Numbered from the stretch's first letter, positions 15,603-23,116 are shown. The stretch: 64,000 nucleotides of DNA from Fredinandcohnia aciditolerans (GCA_003640645.1 QGHH01000004.1:272772-336771), one strand, 5' to 3'. Numbers and translations: made by a program. Notes: generated by a model from the sequence alone, not told the origin.

Positions 15603-15935
15603 CTATAAACCTTTTAAGGAGTCCTGTGTATCTTGTTTAACCTTTTGAAACTTTTCATTAGGCGACTGATAACTAGGACCTAGAATCCGTTTCATTTCTT
15701 TGTCATGTTCCGCTTGTTTGTTTCTAACCCCTTTTAGCTTCTCATCGAAGGTATCAATCCCATCTAAAAAGGAAGCTGATTCTCGCTCTTTGTGAGCCTT
15801 CTCAACGCTGTTTTTATCCTCATTAAAGTCTAACCCTTCTAGGTAATTATCCTCGCTCATTTGAGCCTTGAAATCGATTTTATTTTCACTCTGATAATTC
15901 ATTTTTGAATTTTGGTTGTTTCCTAATTCAAACAT
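15603..15935 (-). CDS. hypothetical hydrophilic protein of the element
   Basis: A 110-residue strongly charged, probably disordered protein (MFELGNNQNSKMNYQSENKI, then DKNSVEKAHKERESASFLDG and a helical C-terminus). No family recognised. AAGGAATGAAG precedes the ATG. It is spaced 12 nt from the following gene and 17 nt from the preceding one, consistent with one operon. Confidence 0.55.
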   Translation of the reverse strand: MFELGNNQNSKMNYQSENKIDFKAQMSEDNYLEGLDFNEDKNSVEKAHKERESASFLDGIDTFDEKLKGVRNKQAEHDKEMKRILGPSYQSPNEKFQKVKQDTQDSLKGL

Positions 15936-15952
15936 ATAACTTCATTCCTTTT

Positions 15953-16237
15953 CTATTTGTTTAGTTTGATTTTTCTTTTGAGTACATCTTCAGGAATATA
16001 GAAGTATCTTTTATAAATCCCTTTATAATCCTTAATTCCGTGTGATTTAATTTGATTCATAAAGTCCATATCATTTAAGTAATAATTAAAGTTTTGCCTG
16101 CTTAACTTTAACGTTTCTCTGATCTCTACGAATTCTGTATCTCGCTTATTCAATAACTTATTTGCAACAACCAACTTAACTACCGCATCGGACAGTTGTT
16201 TCTTTCTATTCAAAGCTCTGAAAGTTTTACTGTTCAT
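15953..16237 (-). CDS. putative DNA-binding protein (HTH-like)
   Basis: A 94-residue basic protein. The segment VEIRETLKLSRQNFNYYLND reads as a helix-turn-helix, and the flanks are rich in K and R (KTFRALNRKKQLSDAVVKLV, ending LKRKIKLNK). A regulator or replication accessory role in the element is inferred. Start at ATG 16237 (AAAGGA 7 nt upstream) rather than the ATG two codons before, which is too close to the ribosome site. Confidence 0.55.
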   Translation of the reverse strand: MNSKTFRALNRKKQLSDAVVKLVVANKLLNKRDTEFVEIRETLKLSRQNFNYYLNDMDFMNQIKSHGIKDYKGIYKRYFYIPEDVLKRKIKLNK

Positions 16238-16286
16238 TCTCATTTCCTTTCATATATATTTTTTACAAGTTAATTTTCAAAAAAAG

Positions 16287-16314
16287 AGAGGAACCTTTTC
16301 CGATCGATTCCTCT
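16287..16314 (-). terminator. terminator between element transcription units
   Basis: AGAGGAA (16287-16293) pairs with TTCCTCT (16308-16314); on the minus strand it is followed by seven T. It separates the 15009-16237 genes from those upstream. Confidence 0.7.
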
Positions 16315-16341
16315 TAAAAGTGCTACTAATCCATAGGAGAA

Positions 16342-16497
16342 TCAAGAAATTAAAGGACCTAATTGTTTTAGGAAAATAGGTCCCTCGTGAACTTGAATCT
16401 TAATAAGGAAGGCGCTAATCTCTCCCTCGTCACTACCATTAGTATTCTTTTGAACAACTTTTTTCTCATCCCGTGTACAACTTGTTTTTACTTTTTA
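16342..16497 (-). other. open, coding-like tail in frame after a TAA stop
   Basis: Immediately after the TAA of the 16495-16797 gene, the same frame continues open for about 50 codons (KVKTSCTRDEKKVVQKNTNG, then DEGEISAFLIKIQVHEGPIF) to a TGA at 16342. There is no good internal start codon in this frame. The nearby ATG AGA AAA AAG contains an A-AAA-AAG heptamer that could shift into it. It may be a remnant of a longer gene. Confidence 0.3.
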
Positions 16498-16797
16498 ATT
16501 CGCACGTAATTTTTTCGACTTAAAGTTATAATTCTTCCAATCCTTACCCTCTCGTACTAGTTGGGTAAGATAAACAATGTCATTCGCTACAGATACAAAG
16601 TTAGTTATATTCGATTCTAACTCGCCAAACTTGAAGTCTTTAGACAGTTCAGAGACCTTTGTATGTTCATTTTTGTGGTACTTAATATAAAATGTCACGG
16701 AGTTCCCTTCGACTTCTACACGGTCAATTGTCACGCTCTTTAGCTCCGTTAATAACAAGGATGCGAGATGCATATTTGCTGTTTTATATACAATCAT
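16495..16797 (-). CDS. hypothetical protein of the element
   Basis: A 100-residue protein (MIVYKTANMHLASLLLTELK, then VEVEGNSVTFYIKYHKNEHT and a basic tail). No family recognised; predicted alpha/beta. Its start overlaps the stop of the preceding gene in an ATGA, so the pair 16794-17096 and this gene are translationally coupled. Confidence 0.6.
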   Translation of the reverse strand: MIVYKTANMHLASLLLTELKSVTIDRVEVEGNSVTFYIKYHKNEHTKVSELSKDFKFGELESNITNFVSVANDIVYLTQLVREGKDWKNYNFKSKKLRAN

Positions 16798-17096
16798 TTT
16801 GATACCTCGAATTTACCTGTACTTAGCTTCTTAAACTTCCATTCCTTGCGGTAAAAGAGCTTCTTCTTCTCATCGAAATAGATACCTCTTATCTCTAGCT
16901 TCTCTTTATCTAGCTTATACTGTGCTTTGACATCATTGACCTTTACTTTAAAGATTTCAGAAAGCTCCTTGAGAGTTATTCCTATATCCGTGCAATAAAC
17001 ATATAAGTAACCTACGAATTTAACTTTTAATGCATAACGGTCTTGCGGATTTATATTTACTCGTTCTGTTTGTTCTTCTGTTTTAGTTTTTTTCAT
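16794..17096 (-). CDS. hypothetical protein with possible HTH
   Basis: A 100-residue basic protein. The stretch VYCTDIGITLKELSEIFKVKVND reads like a helix-turn-helix. The C-terminus is rich in lysine and aromatic residues (EKKKLFYRKEWKFKKL). It probably binds DNA; it was assigned no family. The ATG at 17096 (AGGGAG 10 nt upstream) is preferred over the upstream TTG. It is coupled to the next gene by an ATGA overlap. Confidence 0.55.
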   Translation of the reverse strand: MKKTKTEEQTERVNINPQDRYALKVKFVGYLYVYCTDIGITLKELSEIFKVKVNDVKAQYKLDKEKLEIRGIYFDEKKKLFYRKEWKFKKLSTGKFEVSK

Positions 17097-17273
17097 TTCA
17101 TTGAATCTCCCTTTGATCAATTGTTTATTAAAGTTTGAGTTTACGTGTCGCCTGGTCAGGAAAGAAGGGGAGGGAGATTGTCATAACGGAAAATTGCGTT
17201 CTCCTATTCATCCTACCCTTTTCCTTCTGACACAGGCTTTTGGGAAGTTATATTATTTGAACATATACTCTTG

Positions 17274-17298
17274 AAAAAGCGAGTGATTTATTACTCGC
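17274..17298 (-). terminator. terminator after the winged-helix gene
   Basis: GCGAGT (17279-17284) pairs with ACTCGC (17293-17298); five T follow on the minus strand. The rest of the gap 17097-17417 holds another dyad, TATAGAGG/CCTCTATA at 17348-17376, and no gene that I can see. Confidence 0.65.
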
Positions 17299-17417
17299 AA
17301 ATATTATTAAATTAGTTATTGTTATTTTAGTTCTTATTAGTATCCGCTATAGAGGGGTAATCAAATTCCTCTATAAAGGACCAATAACTGACCCTTTACA
17401 TAGGACTAATACATTTT

Positions 17418-18020
17418 TTATGTCAAATCGTTTGGGTTAAGATCAAGCAGTTTTTCATCTTCTGAATCCTGAAAAGGGAAGTAAAAGGGTAAATAATAAT
17501 CTTTTGGTCTGCCGTTTTTGGTTTTAACTTTTACTATTTTCAAAAGTCTCTCTTTTTGAAGGATTTCTTTCCTCGCTTTTAACTGATCCTTTCCTATTCC
17601 TGTGTCTCTTGTAATTTGTTTGTCTGTAGGAAAAGCCCATCCATATAATCTTTTATCGTATTTTTCATCGTTACCCCCTCCATAGCACATGGAGTGTAAG
17701 TAAATCAGAAGATGAAATGCAGACCTTAGTTTTTCAGGTTCCCCTTTCTTTCTATACCTCATTAAAATCTTAGGAAAAACTTCTCTAAAAAGAATGTGGG
17801 GTATCATTGTATAACCTCCGTACTTTTCTCCCTCTTTTATGTGCATATGTTGGTTAAACTTTAGCTCGTGTAATTCATCAAAGCCTTTAAAATCACCTTT
17901 TTCTCTAGATAAAATTTTAGGTTTTTCGTACCTTTGGATGTATTTACTATCTTTGGTAATCTCATATTTCCAGTAATCTAGTGACATTTGCATTAATTCG
18001 GCATTCTGATTATTTAACAT
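17418..18020 (-). CDS. winged-helix DNA-binding protein, possible replication initiator
   Basis: A 200-residue protein. The second half is a probable winged helix: FPTDKQITRDTGIGKDQLKA as the recognition unit and LLKIVKVKTKNGRPKDYYLP as the wing. It is preceded by FREVFPKILMRYRKKGEPEK and LLIYLHSMCYGG, as in RepA-N/DnaD-like initiators and related element proteins. A replication or copy-control role of the excised element is inferred, not shown. The long non-coding tract from 18426 lies upstream of its operon partners and could hold its target sites. AAAAAGGA precedes the ATG. Confidence 0.6.
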   Translation of the reverse strand: MLNNQNAELMQMSLDYWKYEITKDSKYIQRYEKPKILSREKGDFKGFDELHELKFNQHMHIKEGEKYGGYTMIPHILFREVFPKILMRYRKKGEPEKLRSAFHLLIYLHSMCYGGGNDEKYDKRLYGWAFPTDKQITRDTGIGKDQLKARKEILQKERLLKIVKVKTKNGRPKDYYLPFYFPFQDSEDEKLLDLNPNDLT

Positions 18021-18041
18021 GTCTAACTAATTCCTTTTTAA

Positions 18042-18242
18042 CTAACTGACCAGTTTTCTTCTGTTTTTCCATATTAAGAGATATTGATCTAACTTTTTAC
18101 TTTTCTCAAAACATAGAAATACTCTTTTAGTCACTTTATGAACACCACAATCAATTACACTGAAACCATTCGCCACTAGATATTTTTGTACGTTAGGAGA
18201 GTAACAATAAAAAATATCATTTTTAACTAATGTTTTTTCCAT
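18042..18242 (-). CDS. DUF5659-like small protein
   Basis: A 66-residue protein (MEKTLVKNDIFYCYSPNVQK, then VTKRVFLCFEKSKKLDQYLL). The pattern FYCYSPNVQKYLVANGF plus FEKSKKLDQYL matches DUF5659, a small family common on phages, plasmids and integrative elements of Firmicutes. Function unknown. It lies 24 nt downstream of the ribbon-helix-helix gene and 21 nt upstream of the winged-helix gene, so the three are probably one operon. Confidence 0.65.
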   Translation of the reverse strand: MEKTLVKNDIFYCYSPNVQKYLVANGFSVIDCGVHKVTKRVFLCFEKSKKLDQYLLIWKNRRKLVS

Positions 18243-18266
18243 TTTTCATTACCTCTTTTCCAAAAC

Positions 18267-18425
18267 CTATTTTTCGTTGTACTTATTAAGCAATAATTGA
18301 ACAGCTTGATCTAAAAGTTTAGTTTTAGGAATAAACGTTTCTTTACTTAACTGATTCAGTCTTTGATGAAGTTTATTATCCAAAGTCGAAGCAAAAGCGG
18401 TTCTATTTACTAATTGAGTCTTCAA
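18267..18425 (-). CDS. ribbon-helix-helix (CopG/Arc-type) DNA-binding protein
   Basis: A 52-residue protein from a TTG start with a perfect AAAGGAGG 7 nt upstream. The beta strand NRTAFASTLD is followed by helix KLHQRLNQLSKE, a turn TFIPKTK and helix LLDQAVQLLLNKY, the RHH fold. RHH proteins of this size are plasmid copy-control, partition or antitoxin repressors. The palindromic CTCGA sites upstream at 18604-18650 are candidate operators. It heads the operon with the DUF5659-like and winged-helix genes, which suits control of replication or copy number. Confidence 0.7.
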   Translation of the reverse strand: MKTQLVNRTAFASTLDNKLHQRLNQLSKETFIPKTKLLDQAVQLLLNKYNEK

Positions 18426-20130
18426 TTCTCTTCCTCCTTTCTGTAGTCCTAAATATAAGTACCTAGAAACTTATAGAATTTCGCGTAAAAAAAAGAAGCC
18501 TTTGAAATTGAGAATTCAAAAGCTCCTAGACCATTAGTTTTTATTCATCATAAACAGACTTATAAAATATATTGCATTACTTTTACGAGTTTTTTCATCA
18601 TTTGCTCGATGCTCGATATCGAGTGATTTTCGAGTATTTTATCGAGTAGGAGGGCCAATATTTTCGGGTTATTTTTTGGGTGAATGAGATGGATTTCGCT
18701 TGGAAATAGGGGTTTTGGAGTGGTTTTTGATGGTGATTTGATGGGGGAGTATTCGCAGGCTCGCGCTCTGTTAATATATTAGGACCAGGTACTAAAAAAA
18801 GGGAGGTAAAACTTTACATACCTATTAGGGGTATATCCGTTTTACAAAATTAGAATATATGGGGGCACACCTGTTTTCCAAAACTAGAATTTCGAACAAC
18901 CTACCCAAATTCCAAAATGGGAGTTTCAGCTTACGGTTTATTCAGAATGATAGTTTCAGGTTACGGGAAAATCAGGATTTCATTATCGAAAGTTGGATCA
19001 ATATCGAGAATATGAGCGATTCATTTTTTAAGTTGCGAAAAGTGCCAGTAGCCAAATTATTTATGCATTCTGATACCATTTCACAAACTTTCAAAACCTC
19101 CCCAAACCTTAATATATCAACACTTGCATAAAATCCTGCATAATCGTGAAAAAAGCGACTTTGTGAATCCCTTTGATATCAAGGTTTATGCAACTACCCA
19201 ACTTCCCTTAAGTGTGATTATGTTAACTAAAATTAAATATACAATACATATTTTTGCATACAATTAGTTGTAAATTATGGTCAATTTGATGCTCCAAAAC
19301 TATCGAATCAGTGATAGCATAACAGCTAATCAGGCGCGAGTAAATGGACGATTGTTTGAGTGGTAGGTTGGTTCACCAGGACGAATATAAGCTTCAGAGG
19401 GTACTCAAATTGTCGAGGTAAGGTCCTATATCTGCTGAATAAAATAATAACCATAGTATATTCGGTAATATTCCAATCAGATATATAACAACTATAGTAT
19501 GTAGACACTTGAGCCATTACTAACCTACTGTTGCTGAATGAGATTTAAAGTTCTATGAGCAACAGAAAAGATGCATTAATCATTCAACATTGTTCCTGGT
19601 CAATCGATTGATAGATAGAACTCATTTAGTCGCCAAATGAGCTTAATATTCGACCTGTGTAGAGCAATTAAACTCAATCGAAAGGAATAACACTCTGAAC
19701 GATCGAAACTCCTTAGAATCGATTCTCGAAGGTTGCAAATTGACTCATATTTCATCGCAACTCGTCGGCTCTGCTCGGCTCGCGCGCGGTTGGAAAAGTC
19801 ACCAGTCTTTTTGGAGGTCGGCTGTTATAGATAAGAACAGGCTATTAAAACGAACTACTTTCGACAAGGTTCGACAAATCTAATTAAAACATATGTTCAC
19901 ATCATTATTTTACTATATGAAATCCGCGTCATATAAACCTTTTCAGATAGCGTTTACTATATGAAATTGTTGGTGTATGGGGTGTTTTACGGAATTGTCC
20001 AGGTTTATCACCAAAATAAAAACCTACTCCCTACTTCTCACTACAGGCTTATCTTAATAACTCATGTAATATCTACTTTTAAGTTGACGTAAATATAGTA
20101 TAAATAACCTAATGAAAGTAGGTCTTGTAG
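18426..20130. other. 1.7-kb non-coding tract of the element (candidate origin region)
   Basis: I find no convincing gene here; the 90-codon frame at 18859-19131 consists of imprecise repeats. Structure seen: CTCGA/TCGAG half-sites at 18604-18650; related copies GTTTTACAAAATTAGAAT (from 18838) and GTTTTCCAAAACTAGAAT (from 18872); GTTTCAGCTTACGG and GTTTCAGGTTACGG (near 18922 and 18952); a GC-rich patch around 19765-19795; tandem TTCGACA boxes at 19860 and 19870; and a 15-bp direct repeat TTTACTATATGAAAT at 19909 and 19953. This is where I would expect a replication or transfer origin. Confidence 0.5.
18604..18650. promoter_or_regulatory. cluster of CTCGA/TCGAG half-sites, candidate RHH operator
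   Basis: Five half-sites in about 45 bp, including the perfect palindrome CTCGATATCGAG at 18612-18623. It lies upstream of the ribbon-helix-helix gene that starts at 18425. Confidence 0.45.
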
Positions 20131-20862
20131 ATGTTATTTAAATTCAATACAAAGATAAACAGGAATAGGATGACACCTAAACAACTAGAACTTCAAAATA
20201 TACTAACTTTTGCAAAATCCGTAATTAATTCTTATGACGATAAGAAAATAAAAAGACCTGATTACCTACCAATTAAGCATCCCATCTTTGAGGTAATAAA
20301 TATCTTAGCTAGGAAAGTACAAGCTGATTATATGGTAAGCCTTATATCTTCTGAAGATGAATCCCCCAAAGAATCTTTATTTAATTTATTCCTTCCAAAT
20401 CGAACGATTGTAACACCAGATGGGAAAACATTTGGTGATTTCAAAAAAATATTAAACGTTAAAAGTACTGCTAACTTAAGTGTCGATCCTGTATTGCCCT
20501 GGCCATGGAAACGAGAAAGATTGATTGGTACAATTACTAATATCGGAAAAGGCAGATTGAATGGTCCCTGGAAAGAAGATAAAATGAATTATCGCTTACA
20601 TCTAATATTACCAATTGGAATCTTTGAAGTAACTGGCGGAAATCACTCAATTTCAATAGGACTTTTACAGAGCACAGGAACGATTGCAACGAAGACAGTT
20701 GAGGATATTAGTGAAGTATACAATTACGTATTTTTTAATGGTCAACACTATATAAGAAAATTTGATAAGGCAATTATTAGCGAAAAAGAAGAAAACTTCG
20801 AACTTGGCGCTATTTTTGAAATAGGTAGGCTTATGAAAGAACATTCAATTTCTTATTTATAA
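20131..20862 (+). CDS. DUF6710-like protein
   Basis: A 243-residue soluble protein. Conserved-looking blocks are TPDGKTFGDFKKIL, DPVLPWPWKRERL, TGGNHSISIGLL and ELGAIFEIGRLM. They fit the DUF6710 family as I remember it (GGNHS motif, C-terminal GAIFEIGRL). Function unknown; the family occurs scattered on mobile elements, so a cargo or defence role is possible but unproven. It is a plus-strand gene reading toward the right end, convergent with the membrane protein gene. Confidence 0.55.
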   Translation: MLFKFNTKINRNRMTPKQLELQNILTFAKSVINSYDDKKIKRPDYLPIKHPIFEVINILARKVQADYMVSLISSEDESPKESLFNLFLPNRTIVTPDGKTFGDFKKILNVKSTANLSVDPVLPWPWKRERLIGTITNIGKGRLNGPWKEDKMNYRLHLILPIGIFEVTGGNHSISIGLLQSTGTIATKTVEDISEVYNYVFFNGQHYIRKFDKAIISEKEENFELGAIFEIGRLMKEHSISYL

Positions 20863-20958
20863 AAATTTACTAGCATTCCGCATAGCTTTAAGAACTATGT
20901 TTAAAATAAAAACCAGATAAAATACGTCGTATTAAAGGTTCATTGAGCTAATTGTTCC

Positions 20959-20989
20959 AAAAAAATGGGCCTTCATAGAGAGAGGCCCA
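20959..20989. terminator. terminator between convergent genes
   Basis: TGGGCCT (20966-20972) pairs with AGGCCCA (20983-20989); an A run precedes it on the plus strand, so it best serves the minus-strand gene 20996-21481. Confidence 0.75.
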
Positions 20990-20995
20990 ATTTAC

Positions 20996-21481
20996 CTATT
21001 TGTTTGTAATGTTTAACCAATCAGTTATTATTGGTCCCAACCATATACCCAAGACGAATATTATTAATCCCGTGATTAAGCTGATTAAAACAGCTATCAA
21101 TCTTTCTTTAGTTTTACCTTGATTCACTGTTTTAGTCACTTCGGAAAGTAGTGCTTGTGCCTTTTTTTCCTCAATTTCAGTCAATACTGAGAATCTCTCA
21201 TAATCTGATTTTAATTTAGTTAATGCTTCGGTATTCTTCGTTAAGGTTTCTTCCAATTCTTTTAAGACACTAGAAGTATGTTCCAATGAAGTATGAGCCA
21301 ATTCTATTTTTAGGTCTAGGTCTGTCCTATTTTTCTCTAAAACTTTAGTTAGTTCATTCAACGTTGTATAAAATGGCAAGGTTCCAAGTAATACCCTTGA
21401 AACGCCTATAAATATATCTCGATTAGACTTGAATACTTCCGTAAACAAATTATTAATATACGTCAAAATTTGCTTGAACAT
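20996..21481 (-). CDS. coiled-coil membrane protein (cargo)
   Basis: A 161-residue protein. Residues 45-115 form a heptad-rich coiled coil (LTKVLEKNRTDLDLKIELAH and SVLKELEETLTKNTEALTKL). A strong transmembrane helix follows at about 126-150 (LIAVLISLITGLIIFVLGIW), with a weaker hydrophobic stretch near residues 23-37. No family recognised. The architecture, a cytoplasmic coiled coil tethered to the membrane, occurs in defence effectors and phage accessory proteins; that is only analogy. It is convergent with the DUF6710-like gene. Confidence 0.6.
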   Translation of the reverse strand: MFKQILTYINNLFTEVFKSNRDIFIGVSRVLLGTLPFYTTLNELTKVLEKNRTDLDLKIELAHTSLEHTSSVLKELEETLTKNTEALTKLKSDYERFSVLTEIEEKKAQALLSEVTKTVNQGKTKERLIAVLISLITGLIIFVLGIWLGPIITDWLNITNK

Positions 21482-21532
21482 TTAAATTTCTAACATCCTT
21501 CCCCCATAAGTTGTATATTAATTTAACTATTT

Positions 21533-22347
21533 TTATTCTTCTCTCCTTTGTTGAAGTTTTCTTACGTCTTCCGGAAGGTTCAATGAGTGCATCTTCCTGT
21601 GGCAATTTGGACAAAGGGCGACAGTATTCTCTATCGTGTCATCTACACCTTTGGATAACCAAACTATATGACGCGTTTCCAGGTATGGATTCCCTTTTCT
21701 ATCACGAAATGGAGCAGGTTGTTCGCAAAGTTGACAGATACCATTCGCTCTTCTCTTCGCATATTCAGTCACATAAGCATTTCTTTCTGTCATGTCCAGA
21801 AACCGTTAGGGTGCGTGATCCTGGTTTACGTGGTGCATATTTAGCTCTTATTCTTTAATCATTTTCATCAAGTCTTTTGGCCTTTCTCTCCTGGAGACTG
21901 GACTTTGAAACAAGCTTATCTAGCGAAATATCCACCTGTGTTTGGCCATCTTTAAGCTTTAATGGAAACACATATACTGTTCGAGGGATTCCGTTTATAT
22001 CCGGTTGAATTTCTGTATAAGGCTCCCCTGCTAAATAAACTTCCCCCTGGAATATGTATCTACCTGCCTCAAATACTTCAAACAGGTAGACGGTTATGTC
22101 CTCTCTATAAAGTCTTGTTTTGCGCGTAATCTAATCGTTGATCCCCTTCAAGGCCCATACCAGTATAATGAAAGACATCCCCTTTCCATCTATCGGCATA
22201 AGTTGATTTAGTATGGTCCGAAACAATGATGAGTGCATTTGCAAAATGTGAACGCCTCATTCCCCCGGAGTTCGCAATTTTAAATAAATCCATAAGGCCT
22301 CTATTATCTAACTCGTCTGAAGGTTTTAAACCATGATTAAAACTCAT
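21533..22347 (-). pseudogene. broken SRA-like / HNH endonuclease (type IV-like restriction)
   Basis: Three frames join into one protein. Residues 1-80 (ATG 22347, GGGGG 7 nt upstream) end GMGLEGDQRLDYAQNKTL at a TAG at 22105. The shifted frame continues ITVYLFEVFEAGRYIFQGEV and RTVYVFPLKLKDGQTQ to an in-frame TAA at 21855, then resumes AKYAPRKPGSRTLTVSGHDR. After a 4-nt AAGA duplication near 21790 the next frame gives the HNH domain (CQLC, LETRHIVWL, ENTVALCPNCHRKMH) to 21533. The N-terminal part matches SRA-like domains of ScoMcrA-type modified-DNA endonucleases. With at least three lesions it should be inactive, unless the sequence is in error. Confidence 0.75.
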
Positions 22348-22565
22348 CTATTTACCCCCGCTTCGATAATATTCATTTATGGATATATTTTACTATAAAT
22401 ATCCTATCTACGAACACCAATATACCTTATCTTTTGGCTAAGGCTATTATAATTCTCCTGTTACTATTGACACACTCTGAATTTTTTGTAAAATGGACAC
22501 TGTAAGACTTAAATAATAAGAGGCTGTAGGAACTGTACATACACTACAGGTCATATAAAACGCAT

Positions 22566-22577
22566 AATATCAACGTT
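22566..22577. promoter_or_regulatory. possible integrase arm-type site near attR
   Basis: AATATCAACGTT, 10 of 12 bases as in AATATCAGTGTT at 11337-11348. It is 20 bp inside the right attachment repeat. Confidence 0.35.
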
Positions 22578-22597
22578 TCAAGGGAATCTCTCTACTT

Positions 22598-22651
22598 CGA
22601 CAGCCTCCTAAGCTGTAGGTCGTAGGTTCGATTCCTATCTGGGACGCTAAA
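22598..22651. other. attR: 54-bp copy of the tRNA-Arg 3' end
   Basis: Exact copy of 11221-11274. It contains the anticodon loop, T arm and acceptor 3' strand but no 5' half, so it is not a functional tRNA gene. Confidence 0.92.
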
Positions 22652-22653
22652 TT

Positions 22654-22735
22654 AAAAAGGATGTCCGGGCTGAATTGCCCTGTAAACGTTAGTATCTAAC
22701 AATTACGGGTCATTTCAGGGGACATCCTTTTTTTC
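22654..22735 (+). terminator. original tRNA-Arg terminator, now beyond attR
   Basis: AAAAAGGATGTCC (22654-22666) pairs with GGACATCCTTT (22720-22730), with T-rich sequence after. By its position right after the attachment repeat it is likely the ancestral tRNA terminator displaced by the insertion. Confidence 0.7.
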
Positions 22736-22780
22736 TTTTGGACTCTACTCACTTTTTCCTCTTAGGTTAAAAAAACAAAA

Positions 22781-22797
22781 AGAGGCTTTAAGCCCCT
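22781..22797 (-). terminator. terminator of the 69-residue gene
   Basis: AGAGGCTTTAAGCCCCT is a compact hairpin overlapping the end of the minus-strand gene; TTTTTG follows on that strand. Confidence 0.5.
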
Positions 22798-23005
22798 ATA
22801 CATCTTTTGTTTTCGTTTCTTTATTCACATACGCTGAAACCCCCTCGACAATCGTGCGATCGATATCGAGATATGGTTTCCCGCGAAGTGCATCATTTGA
22901 AAAAAGTTCTAGGCTTTCATTTTTTGTATCCTTAGGCAAACTGACCACCTCCACTATGGAAAATTCTACATTAGCCATAGTGTGGGCAATCAGTTTGTCG
23001 TTCAT
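22796..23005 (-). CDS. hypothetical protein
   Basis: A 69-residue protein (MNDKLIAHTMANVEFSIVEV ... VEGVSAYVNKETKTKDV). No family recognised and no ribosome site seen. Its ATG overlaps, as ATGA, the stop of an upstream frame that reads PRKTSYLIQFPKKLDLELQD and onward (about 22997-23110) but lacks a start codon. This suggests coupling to a damaged or unusually initiated small gene. The terminator at its 3' end supports transcription. Confidence 0.45.
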   Translation of the reverse strand: MNDKLIAHTMANVEFSIVEVVSLPKDTKNESLELFSNDALRGKPYLDIDRTIVEGVSAYVNKETKTKDV

Positions 23006-23116
23006 TCATGTATTTGAAGTGGCTTCGAACCGCTAATTCGTTCGAAGATGTCTTGTAGTTCAAGGTCTAATTTTTTCGGGAACTGGATTAAGTAACTCGT
23101 TTTTCTTGGTTCAACC

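Larger units (their letters stand above)
11221..22651. mobile_element. 11.4-kb integrative element in tRNA-Arg
   Basis: The region is bounded by an exact 54-bp direct repeat, starting at 11221 and at 22598, that begins with CGACAGCC and ends with GACGCTAAA. The first copy is the 3' end of tRNA-Arg. A tyrosine recombinase gene lies immediately inside the left end and reads away from the tRNA. The interior holds small AT-rich genes mostly on the minus strand, a winged-helix protein, a ribbon-helix-helix protein and a long non-coding tract. No relaxase, coupling protein, capsid or terminase gene was recognised. It is therefore best described as a small genomic island or integrative mobilisable element, or an integrated plasmid remnant. 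Confidence 0.9.

Noticed and set aside
18859-19131. 90-codon open frame in the element gap
   Set aside because: No ribosome site; the peptide repeats (QNGSFSLRFIQNDSFRLREN) mirror DNA repeats.
22596-22602. TTCGACA at the attR boundary as a Spo0A box
   Set aside because: It is formed by chance at the junction of the 54-bp repeat and has no gene in the right position.
22598-22651. Second tRNA-Arg gene
   Set aside because: Only the 3' 54 bp are present; D arm and acceptor 5' strand are missing. It is the attachment repeat.
11221-22651. Complete prophage or conjugative element
   Set aside because: No capsid, portal, terminase, lysis, relaxase, FtsK/TraG or VirB4-like gene could be recognised.
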